Assembly (NCBI RefSeq): GCF_030867145.1
Contig: NC_134428.1
Span: 22,857,537 to 22,921,536, forward strand
Source: Opisthocomus hoazin
Taxonomy: Eukaryota > Chordata > Aves > Opisthocomiformes > Opisthocomidae
Reading direction: 5' to 3'
Length of the DNA: 64,000 nucleotides
Shown: positions 53,791-64,000 of the stretch, in pieces
Numbering within the stretch: position 1 is the first letter of the stretch
How the letters are laid out: each line of letters opens with the position of its first letter
Position numbers and translations under genes: made by a program
The notes under the pieces: model-generated
What the model was told of the DNA's origin: nothing
The model's database searches: none
Seen by the model: the letters and a program-made list of their open reading frames with translations, nothing else

Positions 53791-54289
53791 GGAGCCTGAA
53801 CAAATGGATTCTGTTTTCCACTAGCATATCGGAGCTGGTGCAGGCTGTTTTATTAATCCTTTAGAAACAAATTGTTTAGGGATGAGACTAGCCATATAAA
53901 TCAGCCTTAATTTTTTTTTTTTTTCCCCACCCCATAAGGCTGGTGAAGAGAGGGCTGTGCTCTGTGCAACTGCACCAGCGCAGATGGGTTTCAGTGGGAG
54001 ATGGAGAGCGAGGTAGATTTCAGAGCTCTGTTTCTGCTTTCAAAAGCAGAATTCCTGCTGTATTAAAAGCTCTTATTCTTTTCTCCCCCATCCCCCCTCC
54101 CCACCCCCTGTGTCTCCCTGAATCGTACCAGGCACATTTCTATTTCCAGCAACAGTAAATCAGCGCAGATTGCTAGAGGAGGGGAGAACGTTTTCCCTCT
54201 TCCTATAAAAATGGAAGAACAGCTGCTGTCATGGGAGCAGCACCACGCTCACGCTGCTGCTTCTCCATCACAGCCTTCTCTTACCCTGC

Positions 54290-54540
54290 ACCTCCCCAGA
54301 AGCAGCCACGCCTCTCCGACGCGGGGTTTGTTCCCTGCAGAACCAGGAGGTTTCTCAGCGCAGAGCTCTCTGAACGTCCCCCTTCGGAAAACGCCGACCG
54401 CAAACGCCTTGCTGTGCAGCGAGACGCCAACGGAGCACGCTGGGAGGCGGCGGGGAAAGGCGGCCGCCTCTGCGAACGATGACTGCGCGGCTTCTGCGGC
54501 CGGCCCTCTGCGTCGGGGCGCAGTTTGGGGCTGACCTGTT
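54290..54540. promoter_or_regulatory. Second CpG-dense cluster with an upstream TATA-like box
   Basis: CpG-rich sequence with GGGAGGCGGCGGGG, GGCGGCCGCCTC and GCGGCCGGCC, preceded at 54204-54211 by TATAAAAA. The spacing from the TATA-like box is compatible with a start site on the + strand near 54235, but no initiator, splice donor or conserved peptide was recognised. Several frames are open here only because CpG-rich DNA has few stops. Confidence 0.4.
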
Positions 54541-55949
54541 CGCTTTGAGGTACAGTTCAGTACTGGCACAGCTTCATGTGGTGTGAGGAAGCGTCTGCAG
54601 AAGCGACTGGAAACAGAGTGGTGGGGTGGTGCTGGCTCACAGCGGAGCGTATGTTCTGTTACCTGCCAGCAATGAACACGGCTCTGCATGGGGCATAAAA
54701 ATAGCCAGAAAGTGGCCTTCAATATGGTATTTCCTTGTCCCTCAGCCACTTGACTAGCGATGAAGCTTCACTTGGTGCTGGTGCCTAAGGAAAACCTGAG
54801 CAAAAGCAGAAAGGTGAGAACTGGTGAAACCCCCAGGTGGGTGCTCTTGCTCCAAATCAGTGCCCTTAATTCCGTGTGGTTTAACTCATCCCTGCTGTAC
54901 CTTGGTGTCCCTCTGGCACTCAGTGCTGTCTCCATGTGTGCTCCGTCAGGGCTGGTGGCCAGTGGCTGCCAATGCCGTGCCAAATCCATGGATTCCTCCT
55001 GGCTCGCCAGTGTCTAAGGGCTGGATCGTGGAGGCCGTGTGTCCCTCTCAGTGCTGGGCTGTTCCAGCTGCTCCATGTCCCTGCAGCAGTTCTGTGCCCC
55101 GAGGGACGGCAGGGTGGGGAATGCTCCCCTCTTGCCTGTCGGCACAGAGGGAAGGACTCGGCTCCTGAGGAGCATTTTCCCCGGTTTCTGGGGGACCAGG
55201 CTGCGTGGTGACAGGGGGACAGCCCCAGCCCAGCGTGTGGGAAGGCGAGTGGCCTCAGGGACCAGCATCTGGCAGGGTGAGCTCTGTGCGAGCTGGTGTA
55301 AATGCTTCCTAAAAGCTTTCTGGTTTGAATAATTGATGGCTCTTGATCCTCAAGAGATGCTCTAATTGCAAAACTGGTGCCACATGTTGCGTTATTTCAA
55401 TCCTATTTTTAAATAAGGTTCTGTTCTGAATCTCCCTGCACAACTGGCATGGCCGGGGAGTCCTGTGGGTGACAAGCGCCTGTCCCCGGAGGTGACACTG
55501 GAGGGTCCGCAGGGCACCAGAGCCGGGCTGCAGCTGCGTTCCCCATGCTGGGCAGGGATAGCGTGACAAGGCACCGTGGTTCTTGGGAGGATTTGCTTGA
55601 CCCAGAGCCCTCGTCCTCACTGGGAAGTGCTTGGGCAGAGCAGGGCATGGGGCCAGGGGTTTCCAGGGGAGGGGGACAGGGACCGGCCGGTGGTGACCAG
55701 GGGAAAGGCTGCAGGGAGGGGAAACCAAGCAGAGGGAGGGAGGCAGCACTTTCAGTGCGGGGGAGGGCGAGAGATGGAGGGGGAGGCTCTGCCCGAGAGG
55801 AGGACGCGATGCTGTAGGAGGCCAGAGAGGAGTGGAAGGTGAGGAGAGGCCGGGAGGCTGCGGGAGGGTGAGCAAAAGCAGGAGCCTGACAGTGGGGCAG
55901 GGAGAGAAGCGGAAGAGGAGGATGAGAAGGGGAGACTTGGGGAGGCTGA
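54541..55949. other. GC-moderate unique sequence grading into the minisatellite
   Basis: No exon recognised. From about 55630 the + strand becomes increasingly purine-rich, without clear repeat units until about 55950. Confidence 0.5.
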
Positions 55950-58900
55950 AGGCTGTCAGACATGGGAGGCAGGGAAAGAGCAGGTGCGAGAAGACCATGG
56001 GAGGGCAAGAAAGAGTGAGGCCGAGCTGCAAGTGGAACCGAGAGCCTGGGGGAGGCTGATGTGGAGGTCAGCGTGGGCAAAGATGGAGGTCGAGGAGAAG
56101 TTGAGGCTGACCAGGGGTGAAAGGCACAAAGGGGGCAGGAGGCTGGGAAAATGTGGAGGCTGATTGGGGGTGGGAGGCTGACAAAGGGTTGAGGCTAAGA
56201 TAGGTTGAGGCTGATCCCACGTGTGAGGCTCAAAGCGGGTGGGAGGGCAAGGAAGGATTGAGGCTGACCCGGTGGGAGGCCAAGGTAGGGTTGAAACTGA
56301 TCTGGGGTTTGAGGCCAAGGAAAGGTTGAATCTGACACGGGGTGTAAGGATGAAAGGATGGGGGAGGCCAAGGTGAGGTGGAGACTGAGGCATGGTTCGG
56401 AGGCTGAAAGGGGATGGGAGGCCGAGGTGGAGTTGAACCTGATCTGGGGTTTGAGGCGGAGGAAAGGGGGACGTTGAGGCAGGGTTTGGATGGCCTGAAG
56501 GGGTGGGAGGGCAAGGAAGGGTTGAGGCTGAACCAGGTTGGAGGATGAGGAAAGGGCGAGGCTGATCCCGGAGTGGAGGCTGAGCTGGGGTGGAAGCACA
56601 AGAAAAATTGGAGGCTGATCCCTGGTGAGAGGCTGAAAGGGGGCGGGAGGCCAGGGAAGGGCTGGGGCTGAAACGGGGTGGGAGGCCGAGGAAAGGTTGA
56701 GGCTACTCTCGGGGTAACAGCTGAAAGGGGGTGGGAGGATGGGGAAGGGGATAGGGGGTGGGAGGCAGAGAAAGGGTTGGAGTTGAGCTGGAGTTTGGAA
56801 GCCGAAAGGGAGTGGGAGGCTGAGGAAGGGTTGAGGCTGAGCTGGGGTGTGAGGCCAAGGAAAGGTTCAGGCTGAAGTGGGATGGGAGGATGAGAAATGT
56901 TTGAAGCTGAGGTGGGGCGGGTGGCAGGAGGGGGTGGGAAGCCAAGAAAGGGTTAAGGCTGGGGCCAGGTCGGAGGCAGAGGAAAGGTTAAAGTGCAGGA
57001 AGGGGTTGTAGGTCTCAAGTGGGTGGGAGACAGAGGAAGTGTTGATGCTGAAAGGGGCTGGGAGGTCGGAAGCGCGGGGGAGGCCAAGGAAGGGTTCAGA
57101 CTAACTGGGGGGGGGATGCAAAAATGGGGAGGGAGGCTAATAATCAGCGGATAGCTGGAGTAAAAGTAGAGGCCAGAATAAGTTGGAGACCAAAAAGGGG
57201 TGGGAGGCCACGAAGGGGTGGGAGGCCGGAGGGCCGGTAGAGGCCAGAAAAAATCAGAGGCCGAAAAGGGGTGGGGGGCCGGGGGGCGGGTAGAGGCCAG
57301 AAAAAATGGGAGGCTGCCAAGGGGTGGGAGGCTGCCAAGGGGTGGGAGGCCGGAGGGCGGGTGGAGGCCGAAAAGGGGTGGGAGGCCGCCAAGGGGTGGG
57401 AGGCCGGAGGGCAGGTAGAGGCCAGAAAAAAGTGGAGGCCGCCAAGGGGTGGGAGGCCGGGGGGGCGGGTAGAGGCCAGAAAAAATGGGAGGCTGCCAAG
57501 GGGTGGGAGGCTGCCAAGGGGTGGGAGGCCGGAGGGCGGGTGGAGGCCGAAAAGGGGTGGGAGGCCACCAAGGGGTGGGAGGCCGGGGGGATGGGTAGAG
57601 GCCAGAAAAAATGGGAGGCCAAAAAAGGGTGGGAGGCTGCCAAGGGGTGGGAGGCCGGAGGGTGGGTAGAGGCCAGAAAAAATGGGAGGCTGCCAAGGGG
57701 TGGAAGGCTGCCAAGGGGTGGGAGGCCGGAGGGCGGGTGGAGGCCGAAAAGGGGTGGGAGGCCACCAAGGGGTGGGAGGCCGGGGGGATGGGTAGAGGCC
57801 AGAAAAAATGGGAGGCCAAAAAGGGGTGGGAGGCTGCCAAGGGGTGGGAGGCCGGAGGGTGGGTAGAGGCCAGAAAAAATCGGAGGCCGAAAAGGGGTGG
57901 GAGGCCGGAGGGCAGGTAGAGGCCAGAAAAAAGTGGAGGCCGCCAAGGGGTGGGAGGCCGGGGGGCGGGTAGAGGCCAGAAAAAATGGGAGGCTGCCAAG
58001 GGGTGGGAGGCTGCCAAGGGGTGGGAGGCCGGAGGGCGGGTGGAGGCCGAAAAGGGGTGGGAGGCCGCCAAGGGGTGGGAGGCCGGGGGGGTGGGTAGAG
58101 ACCAGAAAAAATCGGAGGCCAAAAAGGGGTGGGAGGCCGCCAAGGGGTGGGAGGCCGGGGGGCGGGTAGAGGCCAGAAAAAATGGGAGGCCGAAAAGGGG
58201 TGGGAGGCCGCCAAGGGGTGGGAGGCTGGGGGGCGGGTAGAGGCCAGAAAAAATCAGAGGCCAAAAAGGAGTGGGAGGCTGCCAAGGGGTGGGAGGCCGG
58301 AGGGAGGGTAGAGGCTGGAAAAAATAGGAGGCTGAAAAGGGGTGGGAGGCCGCCAGGGGGTGGGAGGCCGGAGGGCGGGTAGAGGCCAGAAAAAAGTGGA
58401 GGCTGAAAAGGGGTGGGAGGCTACCAAAGGGTGGGAGGCCGGAGGGTGGGTAGAGGCCAGAAAAAATCGGAGGCCAAAAAGGGGTGGGAGGCCGCCAAGG
58501 GGTGGGAGGCCGGGGGGCGGGTAGAGGCCAGAAAAAAGTGGAGGCCGCCAAGGGGTGGGAGGCCGCCAAGGGGTGGGAGGCCGGCGGGCAGGTAGAGGCC
58601 AGAAAAAAGTGGAGGCCGAAAAGGGGTGGGAGGCCGGGGGGCGGGTAGAGGCCAGAAAAAATGGGAGGCCGAAAAGGGGTGGGAGGCCGCCAAGGGGTGG
58701 GAGGCCGGAGGGCAGGTAAAGGCCAGAAAAAAGTGGAGGCCGCCAAGGGGTGGGAGGCCGGGGGGCGGGTAGAGGCCAGAAAAAATGGGAGGCTGCCAAG
58801 GGGTGGGAGGCTGCCAAGGGGTGGGAGGCCGGAGGGCGGGTGGAGGCCGAAAAGGGGTGGGAGGCCGCCAAGGGGTGGGAGGCCGGGGGGATGGGTAGAG

Positions 58901-61285
58901 GCCAGAAAAAATGGGAGGCCAAAAAGGGGTGGGAGGCCGGGGGGCGGGTAGAGGCCAGAAAAAATGGGAGGCCGAAAAGGGGTGGGAGGCCGCCAAGGGG
59001 TGGGAGGCTGGGGGGCGGGTAGAGGCCAGAAAAAATCAGAGGCCAAAAAGGAGTGGGAGGCTGCCAAGGGGTGGGAGGCCGGGGGGCGGGTAGAGGCCAG
59101 AAAAAATCAGAGGCCAAAAAGGAGTGGGAGGCTGCCAAGGGGTGGGAGGCTGGGGGGAGGGTAGAGGCCAGAAAAAATAGGAGGCCAAAAAGGGGTGGGA
59201 GGCCGCCAGGGGGTGGGAGGCCGGAGGGCAGGTAGAGGCCAGAAAAAAGTGGAGGCTGAAAAGGGGTGGGAGGCTGCCAAAGGGTGGGAGGCCGGAGGGT
59301 GGGTAGAGGCCAGAAAAAATTGGAGGCCAAAAAGGGGTGGGAGGCCGCCAAGGGGTGGGAGGCCGGGGGGCGGGTAGAGGCCAGAAAAAAGTGGGAGGCC
59401 GCCAAGGGGTGGGAGGCCGCCAAGGGGTGGGAGGCCGGCGGGCAGGTAGAGGCCAGAAAAAAGTGGAGGCCGAAAAGGGGTAGGAGGCCGGGGGGCAGGT
59501 AGAGGCCAGAAAAAATGGGAGGCTGAAAAGGGGTGGGAGGCTGCCAAGGGGTGGGAGGCCGGGGGGCGGGTAGAGGCCAGAAAAAATCAGAGGCCAAAAA
59601 GGAGTGGGAGGCTGCCAAGGGGTGGGAGGCCGGGGGAAGGGTAGAGGCTGGAAAAAATAGGAGGCCAAAAAGGGGTGGGAGGCCGCCAGGGGGTGGGAGG
59701 CCGGAGGGTGGGTAGAGGCCAGAAAAAATCAGAGGCCGAAAAGGGGTGGGAGGCTGAGGAAGGGTTTAGGCTGAGCTGGGCGGGTGGCAGAAAGTATTGG
59801 GAGGCCGAGGAAAGGTGTAGTTTGAGGCACGGTTTGGAGGCTGAAAGAGGATGGGAGGCCGAGGAAAGGTTGAGGTTGAGGCGTGGTTTGTAGGCTGAGG
59901 AAAGGCTGAGACCAATCCCAGGTGTGGGTCCAAATGGATTTGGGAGGCCGAGGACGGGTGGAAGCTGAGACGGGGTGGGAGCCTGAGGAAAGTTTGAGGC
60001 TGATCCTGGGTGAGAGGCCGACAGGAAATGGGAGGCTGAGAAAAGGTTGGGTCTGATCCAGATTGGGAGGCTGAATGGGGGTTTGAGGCTGGAGAAGAAC
60101 TGACGCTGACCTGAGGCGGGAGGCCAAGGAGTGGCTGAGGCTTATACAGGGTGGTTGGCCAAAAGGGGGTGGGAGGTCGAGGAAGGGTTGGGGCAGAGGA
60201 AGGGTTGGTCGGTCTAAAGGGGGTGGGAAACGGAGGAAGGGTTTAGGCTGAACTGGGGTGGGAGGCCGGAAGGGGGTGGGAGGCCAAGGAAGGGATCGGG
60301 CTGACCCCAGGTGGAGGCAAAAAGTGGAAGGGAGGCTGATAATTGGTGGGAGGCTGGAATAAAGTTAGAGGCCAGAAAAAATTGGAGGCCAAACAAGGGT
60401 GGGACGCCAGAGGGCAGGTAGAGGCCAGAAAAAATTGGAGACTGAAGCCGGTTGGGAGGCCGAAAGGGGAGTGGGATGCCCAAGAAGTGTTGAGGCTCAG
60501 CTGGGGTGGGAGACTGAGAAAGGTTGAGGCGGGGTTTAGAGGCAGAAAGTGAGTGGGGGACCAAAAGGGGGATGGAGGCCCAGGAAAGGTTGAGGCTGAG
60601 GCGGGGTTTGGAGGCTGAAAGCGGGTGGGAGCGCTAGGAATTTTTGAGGCTGAGCCGCGGTGGAATGCCGAGGAAAGTTTGAGGCTGATCCTGCATGCGA
60701 GGCTCAAAGGGGGTGGGAGGGCGAGGAAGGGTTGAGGCTGAGCCCGGGTGGGAAGCCGAAAGGGGTGGGAGGCGAAGGAAGGGCTGAGGGTGAGCCGGGG
60801 TAGGAGGCTTAAAGGGGGTTGGGGGGGCTGAGGAAGTGTTGAGGCTGATCCGGGGTGGGAGGCTGAAGAAGGGTTGAGGTTGAGCTGGGGTGGAAGGCTT
60901 AGGGAGGCTCGAGGCTGAATCCCGGGTGCAAAGCTGAAAGGGGTTGGGGAGGCTGAGGAAGTGTTGAGGCTGAGCCACGGTGAGAGTTTGAAAGGGAGTG
61001 GGAGGCCGAGGGAGGGTTGAGGCTGAGCTGGGTTTGGAGGCCAGAAGGGGGTGGGAGGCTGAGGAATGGCTGAAGCTGAAGTGGGGTGGGAGGCCAACAC
61101 GAGGTGGGAGGCCAAGGAAGGGTTGAGTGTGATCTGGGGTGGGAGGCCGTGGAAGGGTTGAAGCTGATCCAGGGTGGGAGGTCGAAAGGTTATGGGAGGC
61201 CGAAGAAGAGTTGAGGCTGTGTCAGGGTGGAGGCCAAAAGTGGGTGGTTTGTCAAATATGGTTTGAGGCTGGGTGTGAATGTATT
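55950..61285. repeat. Purine-rich minisatellite region, about 5.3 kb (degenerate flanks plus homogenised core)
   Basis: The + strand is a near-continuous series of variants of a unit of about 35 bases resembling GTGGGAGGCCGAGGAAGG followed by GTTGAGGCTGAGCTGGG. Copies at 55.95-57.15 kb and 59.75-61.28 kb are divergent, with varied spacing. Copies in between are much more alike (separate entry). The + strand is overwhelmingly G and A. No transposon ends or target-site duplications were recognised at the borders, which fade gradually, so the limits are estimates. Confidence 0.92.
57180..59735. repeat. Homogenised minisatellite core with higher-order structure (18-bp blocks, 71-bp unit)
   Basis: The blocks are GGGAGGCCGCCAAGGGGT, GGGAGGCCGAAAAGGGGT and GGGAGGCCGGAGGGCGGG (18 bases each), plus TAGAGGCCAGAAAAAAT (17 bases). 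One of each makes 71 bases. The TAGAGGCCAGAAAAAA block recurs about 34 times. Spacings are mostly about 71 (for example 58166, 58237, 58309, 58379, 58451, 58521), with others near 53-55 and 126 bases where 18-bp blocks are lost or gained. 71 equals 36 + 35, a dimer of the flanking 35-base unit. Copies differ mainly by transitions such as GCCGCC/GCTGCC. Confidence 0.95.
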
Positions 61286-61844
61286 CCAACATGGCTTCTG
61301 GGGCCGAAAGCCTTTGGAGGTTGAGATGAAGGGTTGTAATGACGCCATGGTGTTTGGAGTCATGGTGTCAGATCCGAAGGGAGCCGAGGCCATGGTGCAG
61401 GAGGCCACAGGAACTGACGCCATGATGCCAGAGGCCATTAAAGCAAATTCCACAGGAGCAAAACGACTGGAGCTAAGGCCATGGAAGATGATGCTATGGA
61501 GTTGGAGGCCCTGGGGGATGACTGGCTGTGTGAGAGGAGATGCCAAGAGGGAGCAGGGGGCCAGGAGGATCTTCAGGTTTGTCTTTGGGTTGAGAGAGTG
61601 GGAGGTAGAGGAGGTATGGAGGGTGAGAGGCCATGGACTGTGAGTGCCAAGAGAGAGTGGGAGGTGACAAGAGTGTGTGGCTCAGCGGGTGGAGGTCGGG
61701 GGGAGGCCCAGCCAGCGGAGACTGCCACTGTCACCGTACCCTGCCAGCAGCTTGCTCGTGGCCAGGGTCTGTGTTTTGTTCTCTGCGCATGTGGGTAAAC
61801 CTCCATTGCACCGTGGGGTGGTGGCCTTCAGGGCTCACCTATTT
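61286..61844. other. Junction between minisatellite and CR1
   Basis: 61320-61530 holds degenerate, irregularly spaced GCCATGGTG/GCCATGATG motifs, a second weaker repeat type. The remaining 250 bases are unique. No gene recognised. Confidence 0.45.
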
Positions 61845-62361
61845 GCACCTCAAATACTGTGTGCAGTTCTGGGCCCTTTGCTATGACAAGGTCATTAAGG
61901 GGCTGGAGCGTGTCCGGAGAAGGGCAGCGAGGCTGGGGAGGGGTCTGGAGAACAAGTCTGATGAGGAGCGGCTGAGGGAGCTGGGACTGTTCAGTCTGGA
62001 GAAGAGGAGGCTGAGGGGAGACCTTCTCACTCTCTACAACTACCTGAAAGGAGGGTGTGGTGAGGTGGGGGTTGGTCTCTTCTCCCCAGTAACCAGTGAT
62101 AGGACGAGAGGCCATGGCCTCAAGTTGCATCAGGGGAGGTTTAGATTGGATATTAGGGAAAATTTCTTTACTGAAAGAGTGGTCAGACATTGGACCAGGC
62201 TGCCCAGGGCAGTGGTGGAGTCCCCATCCCTGGAAGGGTTCAAAAACCTCGTGGATGTGGCACTTCGGGACATGGTTTAGTAGGCGTGGTGGGGTTGGGG
62301 TGACGGTTGGACTCGATGATCTCCGAGGTCTTTTCCAACCTTAATGATTCTGTGATTCTAT
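61845..62361 (+). mobile_element. CR1-family LINE 3' fragment, divergent subfamily
   Basis: An open frame ending at 62280 carries CR1-like blocks: [69 protein letters not shown] and [19 protein letters not shown]. The 3' tail has GGTTGGACTCGATGATCTC, TTTTCCAACC and ATTCTGTGATTCTAT. Several blocks differ from the copies at 4 kb and 49 kb (LYNYLKGG in place of [20 protein letters not shown] in place of [12 protein letters not shown]), so it belongs to another subfamily. The 5' limit is approximate. Confidence 0.92.
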
Positions 62362-64000
62362 CGCATTCAGAAGACTCATCTGACCACAACGAGATCTCAG
62401 TTCTGAAAAGGCGGATTTTCTCCCCTGGGATACAAACGCAGCACGATGCAAAGCTCATCCCTCATGCTACTGTGGGATTAGGACTTTGCTGAACAGAGGG
62501 AAGAGATGAAAGGCAATACACAAGGATGAGGGAATTGCAAGGTTGGTTCCTGGAGCAATTCAGGACAGCTAAACCTCGCCCCACGTGCCAGCGGCTGGAC
62601 CAGCGCACGGGCCCTTAGTCCTCACCTCAAACCATCTCTTGCGCTTTCTCGTTCTAATGGGTTTCATGTGGTCCTAATGCTGTTCTGCTTTGTGACCAGA
62701 CATCACTCATGGCACTGGCTTTGTCGTGGTCACCCACTGTGTGGTGCCTTCTTTAGTGATAAGAAAACATTGACATTTAAAGAAATACATAATACCGAGG
62801 GGACAGAGACTGTTACAATTACCTGCTCGTGCATCCTCTAGCTGTCTACTTTCCCAGCACCAATCTGTGCAGATATTGACTCATATTTATTCTTCCAAGT
62901 TTGAAGCTCTAGTTTGAGAAAGTGGAGGGGATAAGCTCCTACCAGGAGCGGTTTCTCACCGAGCAAAAAAATTCCTACACCCTCCTTTAGTGAAAATGAG
63001 AACTTCAAGTTACATGTTGAAATCCATATTTTTCCATAGTAGCTTTCAAAGCCAGGTCAGATAAAAATCTTCCCTCAAAGCAGCTGTATCTCCAGCTGGT
63101 TCATCACTTTTACCAGCTATTTTGAGTAACCCAGACCAGATGCATGTAAATCCGGTCTTTTAGAAAGTTCTACGCCTTGGATTCCGAGTTTTCACATTTG
63201 AACCCAATTCCATCAGGGATTTTGGTGCCTGTCCCAGCTCCTCCCATACAGCGTTTGTGTCCTGTCACAAGGCAAAGCCTCGCCATCACCAGTGACCTGT
63301 CCTCCCATCCTAAGCAGTGCTGAAAGCTGGCGGGGGAGCTTTCCACATTATGCCTGACCAAATATTCTGTCCTAGAAAGAAACTTCTGTGGCAGTCGGAA
63401 AACATGCCACTCCTGAGAGCATGGCAGTGGCATTCAGTGGTCATTGTCACTTCCACAAGTAACTTCTTGGGGCTGAGTCCGTGTCTGAGATGCTTACAGC
63501 TCTGCAGATGAGTAGCTCGTGTTACACAGTAGAGTTTTCAAGCAGGTAAAGGTGTGATCTCCATGGGGACCAGTGGGCACCACGGTCTGGTCCTGGCTCT
63601 GCAGAGACAAGGCGGCGCTGATGGTGGAACCAGGACGGAAAGCCTGGATGAGACATCACTCCCAATGACTGGGACGCATGGAGGAGTCTGCGGAGGTCGA
63701 GTTGGAGGATGAAGACACTACTAAAAGGGAAGCGACTTCTGTCACCGGGAGCGCACAAGAATAACGAGAATTTCATTTCCTGAGTGGAAGAAAACAGCGT
63801 TGTCTGGAACCTACAGCCCTGTCTGTAGCCTACAGCCCTTGGGCAAAGATGTGCCAGGTCCGCTGGTCCTGGTGGAAGCCGTTACAGTCACGGGAAACGG
63901 AGGGTGAAGCAGCTGTGTTTTGGGGGCAGAGGGAGCATCCCGCCTTTCTGATCCTGTGCAGGAACATTCACTATGGTCACACCATGGGCATCTTCTCTTG
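62362..64000. other. Unique sequence to the window end
   Basis: No exon, transposon or RNA gene was recognised. Only short chance frames are present. Confidence 0.5.

Noticed and set aside
53198-53827. 209-codon minus-strand frame over the first CpG cluster
   Set aside because: Same composition effect. The peptide is Arg/Ser/Ala-rich without recognisable blocks.
54249-54749. 166-codon minus-strand frame over the CpG-rich cluster
   Set aside because: CpG-rich DNA has few stops, opposing frames are open over the same bases, and no domain is seen.
57180-59735. CRISPR array
   Set aside because: The units are contiguous, with no unique spacers, in a vertebrate locus. This is a tandem minisatellite.
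57200-59893. Many + strand Gly/Arg/Lys-rich frames of 60-186 codons
   Set aside because: They are readings of the purine-rich repeat in shifting frames and mirror the repeat unit, with no independent support.
55309-61292. Several long minus-strand proline/serine/leucine-rich frames (up to 349 codons) in the degenerate repeat flanks
   Set aside because: They follow from the C/T-rich strand having almost no stop triplets. All overlap each other and lack domains or splice signals.

Overview
The window is avian nuclear DNA. Two things point to a bird. First, three fragments of the CR1 non-LTR retrotransposon are present, each ending in the typical ATTCTGTGATTCT-type 3' terminus. Second, a spliced vertebrate gene sits in AT-rich introns. 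The species cannot be told from the sequence.

The one clear protein gene is the 3' two thirds of USP22, the ubiquitin-specific protease of the SAGA deubiquitinase module. Nine exons on the + strand between 23725 and 51428 splice in phase into 351 complete codons and a stop. They match residues 175-525 of the 525-residue vertebrate protein with no insertion or deletion. The catalytic Cys, His and Asp are present, and so are the two CxxC pairs of the zinc-binding insert. The exons for the N-terminal ZnF-UBP region (about residues 1-174) were not found in the 23.7 kb upstream and probably lie before the window.

Layout:
- 1-23.7 kb: AT-rich presumed USP22 intron or flank. It holds a CR1 copy (4.06-4.88 kb), a minus-strand 93-codon open frame (16.8-17.1 kb), and a possible alternative terminal exon pair with a good poly(A) site (20.27-21.76 kb).
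- 23.7-51.4 kb: the USP22 protease exons and their introns, with an antisense CR1 copy in the last intron.
- 51.4-52.0 kb: 3' UTR and poly(A) signal.
- 52.0-55.9 kb: a CpG-richer unique stretch with two CpG-dense clusters.
- About 55.95-61.3 kb: a large purine-rich minisatellite. It has a homogenised core (57.18-59.74 kb) built from blocks of about 18 bp in a dominant 71-bp unit, flanked by divergent repeats of about 35 bp.
- 61.8-62.4 kb: a third CR1 fragment, followed by 1.6 kb without recognised features.

The most unusual structure is the minisatellite. It is almost all purine on the + strand, dense in G-quadruplex motifs, and nearly stop-free on the minus strand, where it yields a spurious-looking proline-rich frame of 704 codons. 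No new enzymatic or defence system was recognised.
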